Shown here piece after piece: positions 54,030 through 63,804 of a stretch of DNA of 64,000 nucleotides. Position 1 is the stretch's first letter; each line of letters begins with the position of its first letter. The position numbers and the translations under genes were made by a program. The stretch comes from Gemella morbillorum (GTDB lineage: Bacteria > Bacillota > Bacilli > Staphylococcales > Gemellaceae). The notes below the pieces were generated by a model. It saw only the letters and a list, made by a program, of their open reading frames with translations. It had not been told where the DNA came from and ran no database searches. The stretch spans positions 1,364,001 through 1,428,000 of the forward strand of contig NZ_LS483440.1 of NCBI RefSeq assembly GCF_900476045.1, in the 5' to 3' direction.

Positions 54030-55676
54030 ATGTTTTTAAATACTGTTTGGAGTCAGCAATACAATCCAAGCGGCAATATTTGGGTATCTGCCGCCATCGC
54101 TGTGCTTCCTATTATTATTTTTCTTATTTCATTAGTTATCTTTAAATTAAAAGGTTATACAGCAGGGGCTTTAAGTATTCTGAGCTCAGCTATTATAGCT
54201 TATACCTTTTATAAAATGCCAGTCGACAAAATTGCTGGTGCAGCTGAACAAGGAGTAGTCTCAGGTTTATGGCCTGTTGCTAGCATTGTTCTATCTGCAA
54301 TATTTTTATATAAACTAACTGTCAAAATTGGATGTTTTGACATTATAAAACAAAGTATTTCATCAATATCATCTGATAAAAGAATTCAAGTTCTTCTTAT
54401 TGCATTTTCTTTTAATGCGTTTTTAGAAGGTGCAGCCGGTTTTGGAGCACCTGTTGCTATTACTGCTGCTATTTTAGTCGGTCTAGGTTTTAAACCTTTA
54501 CAAGCTGCTGCTATCTGTTTAGTTGCAAATATTGCTGGTGGTGCTTATGGTGCAATGGGTATTCCCGTGACAATTCCAGCAAGTCTTACTGAGTTAGATG
54601 CAGTATCTCTAGGGAAAGCTACTTCGATTATTTTATGCCTAGTAACACTTATCGTAACTTTCTTATTGGTATTTATGGTAGATGGGCTTAAAGGAATAAA
54701 AGAAACTCTTCCTGCAATTTTAGTTTCAGGTGGATCTTTCGCTATCACACAGTTTATTTTCTTAAATTTTGTTGGTCCAGAATTAGTTGATGTAGTTTCT
54801 GCAATTATTAGTTTACTTTCATTAGTTATATTCTTAAGATTCTGGAGTCCAAAAAATATTTTATCAATAGAACAAAATATACTGGAAGAAAAACAAGAAC
54901 TCTCTCTAAAAAAAGTAACTACAGCTTGGTTACCATTTATTTTATTAACTTTATTTGTTACTATTTTGAATACTAGTTTCTTTAAACAATTAATTCAAAA
55001 CGGTAACCCCAAAATTGGTCAAAAACCTGGAGTTTTAAATTCTTTAATCTTTAATTTTCCTTATTATATAGATGGTACTGTAGCTAAAGTTGCTCCTATT
55101 ACTAAGGATCCTACACCTATAAAAGCTATATTTAGTTTTGCACCTTTTACGTCAACTACTACAGCTATAGCTCTTGCTGCTATTCTTACTATAATAATTT
55201 TTAGAGTACGTGGTCGCATAATTAAACTAGTTTTAAAAGAAACTTTCCTTGAACTTTGGTCACCTATTCTTACTATATGTTCAGTTTTAGCATTTGCTTA
55301 TATTTCTACATACTCAGGAATGTCTTCTACTTTAGGATTAGCATTAGCAAATACCGGAAAAATATTCCCATTACTTTCTCCTATTCTAGGTTGGATTGGA
55401 GTATTTCTTACTGGATCTGTTGTTAATAGTGGTTCACTATTTGCAGGTTTACAATCTATTACCGCTTCTCAGATTGGTGTAGATCCTACATTATTAGTAG
55501 CTGCGAATATCACAGGAGGAGCTATCGCAAAAATGATTTCACCTCAGTCAATTGCTGTTGCTGCTGCTGCTGTAGGTTTAGTAAATAAGGATAGTGAGAT
55601 TTTCAAAGAAACCATTAAATGGAGTATTATCTTACTTATTTTTGCAGGTATACTGAATTTAATACTTACACATTAA
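54030..55676 (+). CDS. lctP: L-lactate permease
   Basis: The 548-residue protein has thirteen or so membrane segments and LctP family signatures (AFSFNAFLEGAAGFGAPVAI, ATSIILCLVTLIVTF, NTGKIFPLLSPILGWIGVFLTGS and GAIAKMISPQSIAVA). It imports L-lactate with protons. Together with the dehydrogenase complex it suggests use of external lactate as carbon source. AGAAGGAG precedes the ATG. Confidence 0.92.
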   Translation: MFLNTVWSQQYNPSGNIWVSAAIAVLPIIIFLISLVIFKLKGYTAGALSILSSAIIAYTFYKMPVDKIAGAAEQGVVSGLWPVASIVLSAIFLYKLTVKIGCFDIIKQSISSISSDKRIQVLLIAFSFNAFLEGAAGFGAPVAITAAILVGLGFKPLQAAAICLVANIAGGAYGAMGIPVTIPASLTELDAVSLGKATSIILCLVTLIVTFLLVFMVDGLKGIKETLPAILVSGGSFAITQFIFLNFVGPELVDVVSAIISLLSLVIFLRFWSPKNILSIEQNILEEKQELSLKKVTTAWLPFILLTLFVTILNTSFFKQLIQNGNPKIGQKPGVLNSLIFNFPYYIDGTVAKVAPITKDPTPIKAIFSFAPFTSTTTAIALAAILTIIIFRVRGRIIKLVLKETFLELWSPILTICSVLAFAYISTYSGMSSTLGLALANTGKIFPLLSPILGWIGVFLTGSVVNSGSLFAGLQSITASQIGVDPTLLVAANITGGAIAKMISPQSIAVAAAAVGLVNKDSEIFKETIKWSIILLIFAGILNLILTH

Positions 55677-55684
55677 AAAAAGAA

Positions 55685-55711
55685 GAGTTGACAAATAAGT
55701 CAACTCCTTTT
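55685..55711. terminator. Bidirectional terminator
   Basis: GAGTTGAC (55685-55692) and GTCAACTC (55699-55706) pair perfectly with A and T runs on both sides. Confidence 0.8.
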
Positions 55712-55712
55712 T

Positions 55713-55904
55713 CTATGCTACATGCTCATTACAATGGCAATCTCCTGTTTTACAGTTACCGCACTCGCAGTCTTCTTTTGCATTATGACAACCGCACTCG
55801 CAGCCATCTTGACATTTACAAGTACCTTCTTTGCAATTGCCGCATTCGCAATTTTCTACAGCATCATGACAATGGCAGTGATGTTCACATTCACATTTAT
55901 TCAT
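55713..55904 (-). CDS. Metallothionein-like Cys/His-rich protein
   Basis: The true start is ATG 55904 (GGGGG eight bases upstream), giving 63 residues with 17 Cys (27 percent) and 7 His and no aromatic residue. The Cys are in C-x-C and C-x2-C pairs, with a repeated unit ECGNCK at residues 20-25 and 47-52. Such a pattern is a strong mark of thiolate metal clusters (Zn, Cd or Cu(I)). I do not recognise a named family. It has its own promoter and a terminator. Confidence 0.8.
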   Translation of the reverse strand: MNKCECEHHCHCHDAVENCECGNCKEGTCKCQDGCECGCHNAKEDCECGNCKTGDCHCNEHVA

Positions 55905-55938
55905 TTTAATATCCCCCTTCGGTTTCATATATTTTAAT

Positions 55939-55966
55939 TTTATACCGGTTATAACAGTAAAGTCAA
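55939..55966 (-). promoter_or_regulatory. Promoter of the metallothionein-like gene
   Basis: On the minus strand TTGACT (55961-55966) and TATAAA (55939-55944) are 16 bases apart. The spacer holds a near-palindrome around ACCGGT (about 55942-55952), a possible metal-regulator site. Confidence 0.55.
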
Positions 55967-56021
55967 TAGATTTTCGTCTAAAGGAAACATTTCGATTTAT
56001 AAACAAAAAACACTAGTAAAG

Positions 56022-56060
56022 TAAAGAATCTTAAAGAAAATTATTTCTTCAAGATTCCCA
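56022..56060 (-). terminator. Terminator of the mannitol operon
   Basis: AAAGAATCTTAAAG and CTTCAAGATTCCC pair through GAATCTT/AAGATTC on the minus strand, after mtlD. Confidence 0.65.
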
Positions 56061-56063
56061 TTT

Positions 56064-57212
56064 TTATATTAACTTCTCGTAACTATCTTTTATTTTATTT
56101 AACAATACTTCATCAGTTAATTCTGTTACTTCACGTAGTGTTTCAACTACACCTTTTTCTACGATTAACTCCGCAAGCTTTAGAGATTGTTCATCTTCAA
56201 TTGATTTAAATGTCAGTATATATGAACATGCTTTTAATAAAGCTGAATTAGGCAATCCTAACTCCTCAGTTTCCCTAATAGGTTTAATAAATCTTTCATT
56301 ATAACCTAATTTTCTAATAGGTGTGCGACAAATTCTAGAAACATTGTCTACTATACGAGGATTCTCAAAACGTTTAATAGTTTTATTTCTATACGCTGTC
56401 ATCTCCTCTTTAGAAAATCCCCATTTTTTCTCAAGCAATGCACTAGTTTCTTCTAAGACAGCAATAAAGTCTTTTCTAACTTCTGTATGCTTGGCTCCAT
56501 CAGATACCAACTCTATACCTAAATAGTTAGCTATGTAACTAAGAGCGGCATGCCCCGTATTTACTGTGAATAATTTTCTTTCAATAAACGGATTTAAATC
56601 TTTTACGTAGTGTACATTTTCTATATTTTTATTTTTTTCTACTTTTATCTTATCTTCTTCTATAACCCATTCACAAAACTTCTCTACTTCTACTAATAGT
56701 ACATCCTCATGCTTTTGGGCTGGAACTATTCTATCTACCGCTGAATTCGGAAAACCTACACATGCCTCTACAAATTTTTGTTCTTCTTCTGTAAGCTGCT
56801 TATAAATTTCTTGTTTTAGAAAATCTGATCCTGCTATCATATTTTCACAAGCAATAATATCTAATAATTTTGTGTTATTATTTGCAACTTTTAATTTCAA
56901 ACCTTCTGCAATATCTTTTGCTATTATAGGTAGCACATTTGGTCCTATAGATGTAGTAACGAGTTCGACCTCTCCTATAGCTTTGTAAAGTTCTTCTTTT
57001 TCCTCCGCTATATTTAAAGCATCAAAATTATTTAGCTCTATTTCTTCTATATTCTCATCTAATATTTTTATAGTATATGTGTCACGGCATTTTAAACCAT
57101 TGACTACATCTTTATTAATATCTACAAATGTTATATGATATCCCGATTTATTAAGTAGTTCCCCTATAAAACCACGTCCTATATTCCCTGCTCCAAAATG
57201 TAAATTTTTCAT
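56064..57212 (-). CDS. mtlD: Mannitol-1-phosphate 5-dehydrogenase
   Basis: The 382-residue protein starts with the NAD-binding loop FGAGNIGRGFIG and contains the family KxxxxNTGHA segment (KLFTVNTGHAALSYIANYLG). It oxidises mannitol-1-phosphate to fructose-6-phosphate. It follows mtlF by 33 bases in the mannitol operon. Confidence 0.95.
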   Translation of the reverse strand: MKNLHFGAGNIGRGFIGELLNKSGYHITFVDINKDVVNGLKCRDTYTIKILDENIEEIELNNFDALNIAEEKEELYKAIGEVELVTTSIGPNVLPIIAKDIAEGLKLKVANNNTKLLDIIACENMIAGSDFLKQEIYKQLTEEEQKFVEACVGFPNSAVDRIVPAQKHEDVLLVEVEKFCEWVIEEDKIKVEKNKNIENVHYVKDLNPFIERKLFTVNTGHAALSYIANYLGIELVSDGAKHTEVRKDFIAVLEETSALLEKKWGFSKEEMTAYRNKTIKRFENPRIVDNVSRICRTPIRKLGYNERFIKPIRETEELGLPNSALLKACSYILTFKSIEDEQSLKLAELIVEKGVVETLREVTELTDEVLLNKIKDSYEKLI

Positions 57213-57245
57213 TATAATACCTTCTTAACTTATATTTAGATTTTA

Positions 57246-57689
57246 TTATTCTACTTCTGACAATAAAGTTATTACTTCTTCTTCCGTAGCTGCATTCACT
57301 AGTTTAATAACATTTTCTTGTTCAGAACAGAAAATTGCAATTTTTGATAAAAGTTCCAAGTGCTCTCCATCTTTTCCAGCAATACCAAATACGATAAACA
57401 CCATTTTATCTTCAGTATCTTCTGGCTTAGAAAATGAAACTCCTCCTGGTATTTGTATTATTGAAATTCCTGTGCTTTTTATCGATTTTTTAGCCTCATC
57501 TGTCCCGTGCGGAATAGCGATAAAATTCCCCATATATGTCGATACTATTTCCTCCCTTTCTAACATTGCTGGAATATAGTCAGCATCAACATATCCATTT
57601 TCTACTAAGATTTCTCCAGCTTTTCTTATTGCTTCTTCTTTATTACTAATTTCTTGCCCTAACCTAATATCTTGTTTTTTTAAATTCAT
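57246..57689 (-). CDS. mtlF: PTS mannitol EIIA component
   Basis: The 147-residue protein has the active-site His in NFIAIPHGTDEAK. It takes phosphate from HPr and passes it to the EIIB domain of MtlA. A 34-base operator-like motif and a TATAAT lie upstream (57737-57796), so the mtlF-mtlD pair has its own promoter besides readthrough. Confidence 0.93.
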   Translation of the reverse strand: MNLKKQDIRLGQEISNKEEAIRKAGEILVENGYVDADYIPAMLEREEIVSTYMGNFIAIPHGTDEAKKSIKSTGISIIQIPGGVSFSKPEDTEDKMVFIVFGIAGKDGEHLELLSKIAIFCSEQENVIKLVNAATEEEVITLLSEVE

Positions 57690-57736
57690 CTTAGATTCTC
57701 CTTCTAGTTTTATGCTTTCTTAATCTTTATAAATTT

Positions 57737-57796
57737 ATTATACCTTGTCATAATTATCTAAACAATATCAAAGTCGGCAAAATAATCTTTGCCAAA
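57737..57796 (-). promoter_or_regulatory. Second mannitol promoter with an MtlR-type motif
   Basis: On the minus strand a 34-base motif (57763-57796) contains the dyad TTTGCC/GGCAAA and ends ACTTTGATATTG; TATAAT follows at 57737-57742, 20 bases later. An almost identical motif lies before mtlA with the same spacing. Confidence 0.75.
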
Positions 57797-57852
57797 ATAG
57801 AGTTATATAAAAATGATGGCTATCAGTAATTTTTTACCGATAACCACTATTC

Positions 57853-59835
57853 TTATAATTGGAGTATATAATTTTTTAAAATTAACTCTACTTTTGTTAA
57901 TATAAAATTCTTGTTCTTACTAGTTAGAGCTTCTCCAAAAATCTTATCATCCAATATAGCTATACTTATTTGACTAAGTAGTTCTGTATACTCTTGTTCA
58001 TTTGGACTTACCATAATTATAAAATATTCAACCCTTTGTTCCTCTCCCATTGCATCTTTCATAGCCAGAACATTGTTAAGTGAACATATTATTATAAACG
58101 GTTCTGCTAGCTCTTTATCTAATGTATGGAAAAGAGCTATATCGGTATTAGGAATTACAACCGAACTTTTGTTATGTCTATCTAATAAACTATCAACTAT
58201 TTCCTCTTTATTATTTATTACTAATGCAGAGTTTTCAAATATATTATCCAATATCTCTTCATTATTTTTTGTATTATCAGCTACAATATACTCTGTATTT
58301 TTTAAAATTATTTGGCATGCGCTACCTAACTTATCTATATTAAATGAATCCTCGCTCTTAACAAAATCATTTCTTTTAAAACTTCGACTAGCTAGTATTC
58401 TCTCCTGTATCAAACTTATATCTTTTTCTTTAAGTATAGTTGGAATTAGTAAGTAATCAATATCTTGCTCTAACTCAATCGTTGAGATAACTACATCATA
58501 ATTGTTCACCAATGACTTCGTTACTTTGCTTGGAATCGTATATTCTAAATTTTTTATTTCTGGAATATTTTTTCGTATTTGACTACCTAATATTTTGGAA
58601 CTTCCTATTCCACTAGCACATATTACCAGTGCTCTAATAAAGTTTTTTCGATATATTTGTTCAAAACTAGAAGCAAAATGAATAACTATGTAACTTAATT
58701 CTGTTGAATTAAAATTTATTTCATCAAAAACAACAAGTAGTTCTGATTTTATTATCAAATATAGTTCATTATAGTTTTTCAATACAAACTCAAGCAATTC
58801 ATCATTTTCTTCTGTTAAATTCATTTGGTGTCTTTTGATAGCTGATTCTACATGAGCAATAAGACCACTTGAAAGATTGGTATCTTGTGTAAAATCAATA
58901 TTCATTTTTTCTGATACATATTTTATCAATAAATTTATTTTATACACTAATGTATATGAGTACTTATCGTTAAAATATGAAAGTTGTTCTATTAAACGAC
59001 AAGTTTTCAATATTTTAATAAGAAATTGGATAATATCTTCTGTAATATCAAAATCAACAATCTCTTTAGAGGCATTTAATAACGATATAATACTATTATA
59101 TTCTTGAGCTGTAAAGTTTTCTTTAATCTCAGTTGTATAAGATATTCTAAGAAATACTACATTTAAACTTATAAGTATTTTCTTTATACTTGAATCTGTG
59201 TATAAATTAAAGACATCAAGATGTTTATTTTCATAAAATACTTTTTTTATAAGGTCAAAATTCAAGAATTTTATAAAAGGATTACTTGATAAAATATCAC
59301 GATTATTTAATCTAGTGAAGAACTCTTCATCACTTATTTCATTGCATAATAGTGAAATCAGCAATACTCTACGGTCTACTTCCTTACCTTCTATTTCTAT
59401 CCCTTGACCTTTTTTTCTAATTAAAGTTAATTTATAGTCAAATAATATTTTTTCTATTGTAGTTATTGTTGATGCTACTGTATTGTAGCTAAGCATTAAT
59501 TTTTCAGAAATATCTTTTATTGAAGTGTCTTCATTTAAGATTAAAAAGCACAATATTAAAGTTAATCTTGTTTCTGTTGAATATGCATAATCTTCAAAAT
59601 TCGTCTCAAATAATGATGAATCTAATGAAGATACATTTCCCTTTAGTATATACCTAGACTTTTCCTTAACCAGCTCTATTCCTAATCGTTGAAGTGAATC
59701 TTCTAAATTTTTTATTTCTCTATATAGTGTTCTCTCTTTTATTTTTGTTGCTTTGGCTATTTCTTTTATACTTAATGCTTCACCAATATTTTTCAATAAA
59801 ATTTGTAGTATAAATTTTTCGCGTTCGTTAAACAT
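57853..59835 (-). CDS. mtlR: MtlR-type PTS-regulated transcriptional activator
   Basis: The 660-residue protein has an N-terminal helix-turn-helix region (ATKIKERTLYREIKNLE), two PRD regulation domains (middle; His residues such as HVESAIKRHQM), an EIIB-like domain with a Cys in LVICASGIGSSK, and a C-terminal EIIA-like domain. Phosphorylation by PTS proteins sets activity. ATG 59835 has GGAGG upstream. It sits between mtlA and mtlF. Confidence 0.9.
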   Translation of the reverse strand: MFNEREKFILQILLKNIGEALSIKEIAKATKIKERTLYREIKNLEDSLQRLGIELVKEKSRYILKGNVSSLDSSLFETNFEDYAYSTETRLTLILCFLILNEDTSIKDISEKLMLSYNTVASTITTIEKILFDYKLTLIRKKGQGIEIEGKEVDRRVLLISLLCNEISDEEFFTRLNNRDILSSNPFIKFLNFDLIKKVFYENKHLDVFNLYTDSSIKKILISLNVVFLRISYTTEIKENFTAQEYNSIISLLNASKEIVDFDITEDIIQFLIKILKTCRLIEQLSYFNDKYSYTLVYKINLLIKYVSEKMNIDFTQDTNLSSGLIAHVESAIKRHQMNLTEENDELLEFVLKNYNELYLIIKSELLVVFDEINFNSTELSYIVIHFASSFEQIYRKNFIRALVICASGIGSSKILGSQIRKNIPEIKNLEYTIPSKVTKSLVNNYDVVISTIELEQDIDYLLIPTILKEKDISLIQERILASRSFKRNDFVKSEDSFNIDKLGSACQIILKNTEYIVADNTKNNEEILDNIFENSALVINNKEEIVDSLLDRHNKSSVVIPNTDIALFHTLDKELAEPFIIICSLNNVLAMKDAMGEEQRVEYFIIMVSPNEQEYTELLSQISIAILDDKIFGEALTSKNKNFILTKVELILKNYILQL

Positions 59836-59986
59836 ACAGCCTCCAAGTTCGTTAAAAAATACCAAAAATTATCTTCTTTATAATTATAAAATTTATGACT
59901 CCCTCTTAGTAATGCAGATTGCTTTGCCTAAGAAGAAGTCATAAACACTACCGTTTCTATTCACAAAATATTATATAGTTTTTTAC

Positions 59987-61420
59987 CTATTTTTGCAAAT
60001 TCTCAACGATTTCATCATATTTTGGACTATTTAGGAAATTATCTACTGAAATATGTAGAGCTTTTCCATTCATTTGTTTTGCTCGTGGAGTTAATTCATT
60101 TTGAGTTACAATTAATAATCCACTTTCTTCAGTTAAGTTTCTGATTGCTACATTTGTTACTTCATAATCAAGTCCTGCTTTTTTCACTTTATTACGTAGA
60201 ATAGATGCTCCCATTGCTGAGCTTCCCATTCCTGCATCACATGCAAAGATAATTCTCTTAACATCTGCATAAGATGTTTCTCCATCAGTTCCCACTGAAA
60301 CTTCTTGTCCTTTTGCTTCGGCTTTCATACTGCTAACTTGGCTTTGTGCAGCTTCTAAATCACCTTCACCTTTATCACGTTTTAAAATAATACTTGCGAT
60401 AACAAATGTTACTAGAGTAGAAACAATCACACCTGTTGCAACTGCAAAATAACTTCCTTGTGCTGTTTGAGCAAATACTGCTAAAATACTACCTGGTGAC
60501 GCCGGGGCACGAAGTCCTGCATCTAGTAATTGGAAGGTTGCTGTACCACTAACTCCCCCTGCCATTGCTGCAATGATTAATGAAGGTTTCATTAAAATAT
60601 ATGGGAAATAGATTTCGTGAATTCCACCAATAAAATGAATAACTGCTGCTCCTGGTGCTGATGCTTTTGCTGAACCTTTTCCAAAGAACATATATGCAAG
60701 TAAAATACCAAATCCAACACCTGGGTTGGCTTCTAATAAGTATAATACAGATTTACCTGTATTTAATGCTTGTTCTGTTGCTATTGGAGTTAAAATTCCA
60801 TGGTTAATTGCATTATTTAAGAACAAGATTTTTGCTGGTTCAATAAAGATATTAGCAAGTGGTAATAAGTGTGCGTTAATTATAACATCAACTCCAGCAC
60901 TTAGTGCATTTGTAATAACCTTAACAACCGGCCCAATTCCAAAATAACCTAAAATTGCTAAAATGAAACCTAATATACCAGCAGAGAAGTTATTAACTAA
61001 CATCTCTAATCCAGTTTTTATTTTTGGTTGAACAGCCTTGTCAAATTTTTTCATCAAGTAAGCCGCTATTGGTCCCATAACCATTGCTCCAAGGAACATT
61101 GGTGTCCCACCTAAGCCTTTTTCTGTAATAGTTACTGTCCCTACTATTACACCCATAGTTGCAATCGCTGCAACCACTCCTCCACGTTCATCATGAACAT
61201 TTTTACCAGCTGAATAAGAAATTAATAGTGGTAATAAGAAAAAGATCATTGGTGAAACTAATGCTGCAAGTTGAGCATTTGGCGCCCATCCTGTTGGAAT
61301 AAATAAAGCTGTAATAAGACCCCAAGCGATAAAAGCACCAATATTTGGCATTACCATACCTGAAAGTGCAGTACCAACTTTTTGAACTAAGACTTTTAGC
61401 CCGTTTTTATTTTCGTTCAT
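59987..61420 (-). CDS. mtlA: PTS mannitol transporter EIIBC
   Basis: The 477-residue protein has an EIIC domain of eight or so membrane segments (about 20-345, with the GGIHEIYFPYIL loop) and an EIIB domain with phosphorylation Cys in IIFACDAGMGSSAMG. It lacks a fused EIIA, which is supplied by mtlF. It imports and phosphorylates mannitol. Its promoter carries the first copy of the MtlR-type motif. Confidence 0.94.
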   Translation of the reverse strand: MNENKNGLKVLVQKVGTALSGMVMPNIGAFIAWGLITALFIPTGWAPNAQLAALVSPMIFFLLPLLISYSAGKNVHDERGGVVAAIATMGVIVGTVTITEKGLGGTPMFLGAMVMGPIAAYLMKKFDKAVQPKIKTGLEMLVNNFSAGILGFILAILGYFGIGPVVKVITNALSAGVDVIINAHLLPLANIFIEPAKILFLNNAINHGILTPIATEQALNTGKSVLYLLEANPGVGFGILLAYMFFGKGSAKASAPGAAVIHFIGGIHEIYFPYILMKPSLIIAAMAGGVSGTATFQLLDAGLRAPASPGSILAVFAQTAQGSYFAVATGVIVSTLVTFVIASIILKRDKGEGDLEAAQSQVSSMKAEAKGQEVSVGTDGETSYADVKRIIFACDAGMGSSAMGASILRNKVKKAGLDYEVTNVAIRNLTEESGLLIVTQNELTPRAKQMNGKALHISVDNFLNSPKYDEIVENLQK

Positions 61421-61461
61421 AAATATAAATCTCCTTTGTTTTTTCTTTAACTTATAAATTC

Positions 61462-61521
61462 ATTATACCTTTTGATTTTTGTACATACAATATCAAAGTA
61501 GGCAAAGTAAATTTTGCCAAA
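61462..61521 (-). promoter_or_regulatory. mtlA promoter with an MtlR-type motif
   Basis: The motif at 61488-61521 contains TTTGCC (61516-61511 on minus) and the same ACTTTGATATTG end as the one before mtlF. TATAAT follows at 61462-61467, 20 bases later. The dyad GGCAAA...TTTGCC is present. No other gene in the window has this motif. Confidence 0.75.
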
Positions 61522-61748
61522 TTGAAATTTTGTCAAAATTACTTGATGCAACAAAAAATTGAAAAAAAAACTATGGTATAATAAAATAAAGAAAAATATA
61601 AGGGGAAAAATCCATTAATTAATATATCATTAATTTTATTATTAGATAATTGTTGATAAAAATAAAATACCTACTGAAAAAATTATTTTAGACATTTTGT
61701 TCAATTTCTTGGCTATTGTTTTATTTATTATAGGAGGTGCGCTTATCT

Positions 61749-62144
61749 ATGAAAAAAAGTAACTATTTATTTGGTTTTTATATTGTATTTATTACAATGT
61801 TAGGGATTTATGCTTATACCTCAACACCTTTATTTTATTATTTATCGCTTCCACCTTATATTGGAGGTGGTTTTTGGTTTTATTTTCGAGAAAAAGAGAA
61901 ATTGGAAATAAAAACAACTAGAATTTTAACATTACTTAAGTTTGAATGCACTACCTATTGGCCTTTTATTTTAATTTTCGTTTTATTGTTATTTGTTTAT
62001 AATTCTAAGCTATCTATTGGAATTCCATATTATCCTCTTCTTTATCTTATTGTGGCTATCTTATTGATACTCTATATTACAATACGCTATAAACGCTCAA
62101 GTTTAGTACGTCAAGAAATCAAAACAAAAAAATCAGTTCATTAA
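61749..62144 (+). CDS. Small polytopic membrane protein of unknown function
   Basis: The 131-residue protein has four hydrophobic segments (about 8-26, 28-45, 70-90 and 95-115) with basic cytoplasmic loops (REKEKLEIKTTR, RYKRSSLVRQ). GGAGG lies 11 bases before ATG 61749. It is convergent with plsY and overlaps its stop by 4 bases. I do not recognise a family. Confidence 0.55.
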   Translation: MKKSNYLFGFYIVFITMLGIYAYTSTPLFYYLSLPPYIGGGFWFYFREKEKLEIKTTRILTLLKFECTTYWPFILIFVLLLFVYNSKLSIGIPYYPLLYLIVAILLILYITIRYKRSSLVRQEIKTKKSVH

Positions 62145-62162
62145 CGAACTGATTTTTTTATT
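62126..62162. terminator. Bidirectional terminator embedded in coding ends
   Basis: ATCAGTTC and GAACTGAT (about 62131-62153) form a hairpin with A and T runs. It spans the stop codons of the membrane protein gene and of plsY. Confidence 0.75.
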
Positions 62163-62740
62163 TTCTTTACACTAAAGTACTTATCAAATGATTCTTCTAT
62201 ATCTTTTATCGCTACTACACTTAATAATACAACTGTTATTATAAATAATCCTAGTATTAAAAATTTAGGATTTTCTACATAATTCAAATACGTAATAAGT
62301 GGTAAACTTGAATAAAAACCTATAGTTAAACTTTTAACAATAATTCCTATTACTAATGTGCATAAAATTAACACTAAAACTAAGTTAAGTGACAATGCAG
62401 TCATGCAACCAAAAAATGTTGCTACTCCTTTTCCACCTTTGAAGCGGAAAATTATCGGTTTAATATGTCCTAACACTACTAAAACTATCGCACTATAAAT
62501 GACCCAATCATTAGCATTTAAAATCTTAAGCATAATAACTACTAAAAAACCTTTGAAGAAATCTACTACTAATACAAAAACAAATGATCTTGCTCCTAGT
62601 ACTCGTCCAGCATTTCTTGCACCAACATTTCCTGAGCCTTTATTTGTAAATTCTTCTTTATAAATTTTTTCTAATAACTTGCCACCCATTATATTCCCAA
62701 GAAAATAAGCAACAATAATATAAATAATATTTGTAATCAT
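62141..62740 (-). CDS. plsY: Glycerol-3-phosphate acyltransferase
   Basis: The 199-residue protein has five membrane segments and PlsY motifs GSGNVGARNAGRV and FKGGKGVATFFG. It uses acyl-phosphate to start phospholipid synthesis. It overlaps the end of the upstream UPF0104 gene by 4 bases, so the two are translationally linked. Confidence 0.95.
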   Translation of the reverse strand: MITNIIYIIVAYFLGNIMGGKLLEKIYKEEFTNKGSGNVGARNAGRVLGARSFVFVLVVDFFKGFLVVIMLKILNANDWVIYSAIVLVVLGHIKPIIFRFKGGKGVATFFGCMTALSLNLVLVLILCTLVIGIIVKSLTIGFYSSLPLITYLNYVENPKFLILGLFIITVVLLSVVAIKDIEESFDKYFSVKKIKKSVR

Positions 62741-63702
62741 AATTTTTCTCCTCTCTTTAGTTTATCTTTTAATATTTTAAGTCCTTCACTTAGGAACATT
62801 AAACATCCTATTGAAAATGGTACTACATAATATGCTAAGCGATATATGATAATTGTTGCACCGATAATTTCAGGATTAATGCCTAGATTTTTTAAACCGA
62901 TTAATACTAATGTATCAAAAGTTCCAAGTCCTCCAGGTATCATCGTGAGTAACCCTACTATTGAGGCGACTATAATTACACCCATAACTTGAAGTTCTTT
63001 ATCTGCTACTACATCTCCTGTATAAAAGTAAAGAATAACTAAAATAATTATTGCGGCAAAAACCCATTCTAAAAAAGAAATAATTGTAAGTTTTACACTC
63101 AAATATCTATCTGTACGTATTCTAGGTTTTCTTAAATTAAAAAATAAATATAACGGTAAAAACAATGACATTAATAATAATGAATAATAGAAAATTTCAT
63201 TACCTTCATATAATGCCTGCCCGGGAAAAACATTTAGTACTACAAAGATTGATAGTAAACTTATTCCAGACAGCATTGAAACTAAAATCATTCCAATTGC
63301 AGTTACAAGTGTTTTTCCATTTTTTGTATACGGCTTATACATATAATACCTTAAGCCTGCTCCAATAAATCCTCCAAAACCTAATACCATGTTCAGCGTA
63401 TTAGTCATGAAACTTATTTTAAAAATTCGCAATGAGGACATATTCTTCGTAAGATTAATCGCTTTCAAAACAAAGTAGTCGTATAAACATAAAATACTTA
63501 TACCTAAAAGACCTAATAACAGGATAAACAAGAATCTTACATTACCTATCTGTAAAGTTAAATAATGTATTTTTTTGAAATCAAGACTTATAATTTCTTT
63601 TTTAAAATAAGAAAAAATCAAATAAAATATTAACAATCCTAAAACTATTTGAACTATATTTTTTAAATAATTAAAAGATTTTTTATCTTTCATATTTTGC
63701 AT
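62737..63702 (-). CDS. UPF0104/YbhN-type membrane protein
   Basis: The 321-residue protein has seven or eight membrane segments and the family motif GGLGTFDTLVLIGL near residue 265. It resembles the flippase/membrane part of lysylphosphatidylglycerol synthase (MprF) and YbhN proteins but has no cytosolic transferase domain. A lipid-related role is suggested by its overlap with plsY, but is unproved. AAGGA precedes the ATG. Confidence 0.8.
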   Translation of the reverse strand: MQNMKDKKSFNYLKNIVQIVLGLLIFYLIFSYFKKEIISLDFKKIHYLTLQIGNVRFLFILLLGLLGISILCLYDYFVLKAINLTKNMSSLRIFKISFMTNTLNMVLGFGGFIGAGLRYYMYKPYTKNGKTLVTAIGMILVSMLSGISLLSIFVVLNVFPGQALYEGNEIFYYSLLLMSLFLPLYLFFNLRKPRIRTDRYLSVKLTIISFLEWVFAAIIILVILYFYTGDVVADKELQVMGVIIVASIVGLLTMIPGGLGTFDTLVLIGLKNLGINPEIIGATIIIYRLAYYVVPFSIGCLMFLSEGLKILKDKLKRGEKL

Positions 63703-63804
63703 TTTACTTTTCCTTAAATAATATTTTTCTTACTAATCATAACATTTTATAATATTTTTTTCAATACAATTAGTTATTTAGCCATATAGCAATTACTATT
63801 TACA

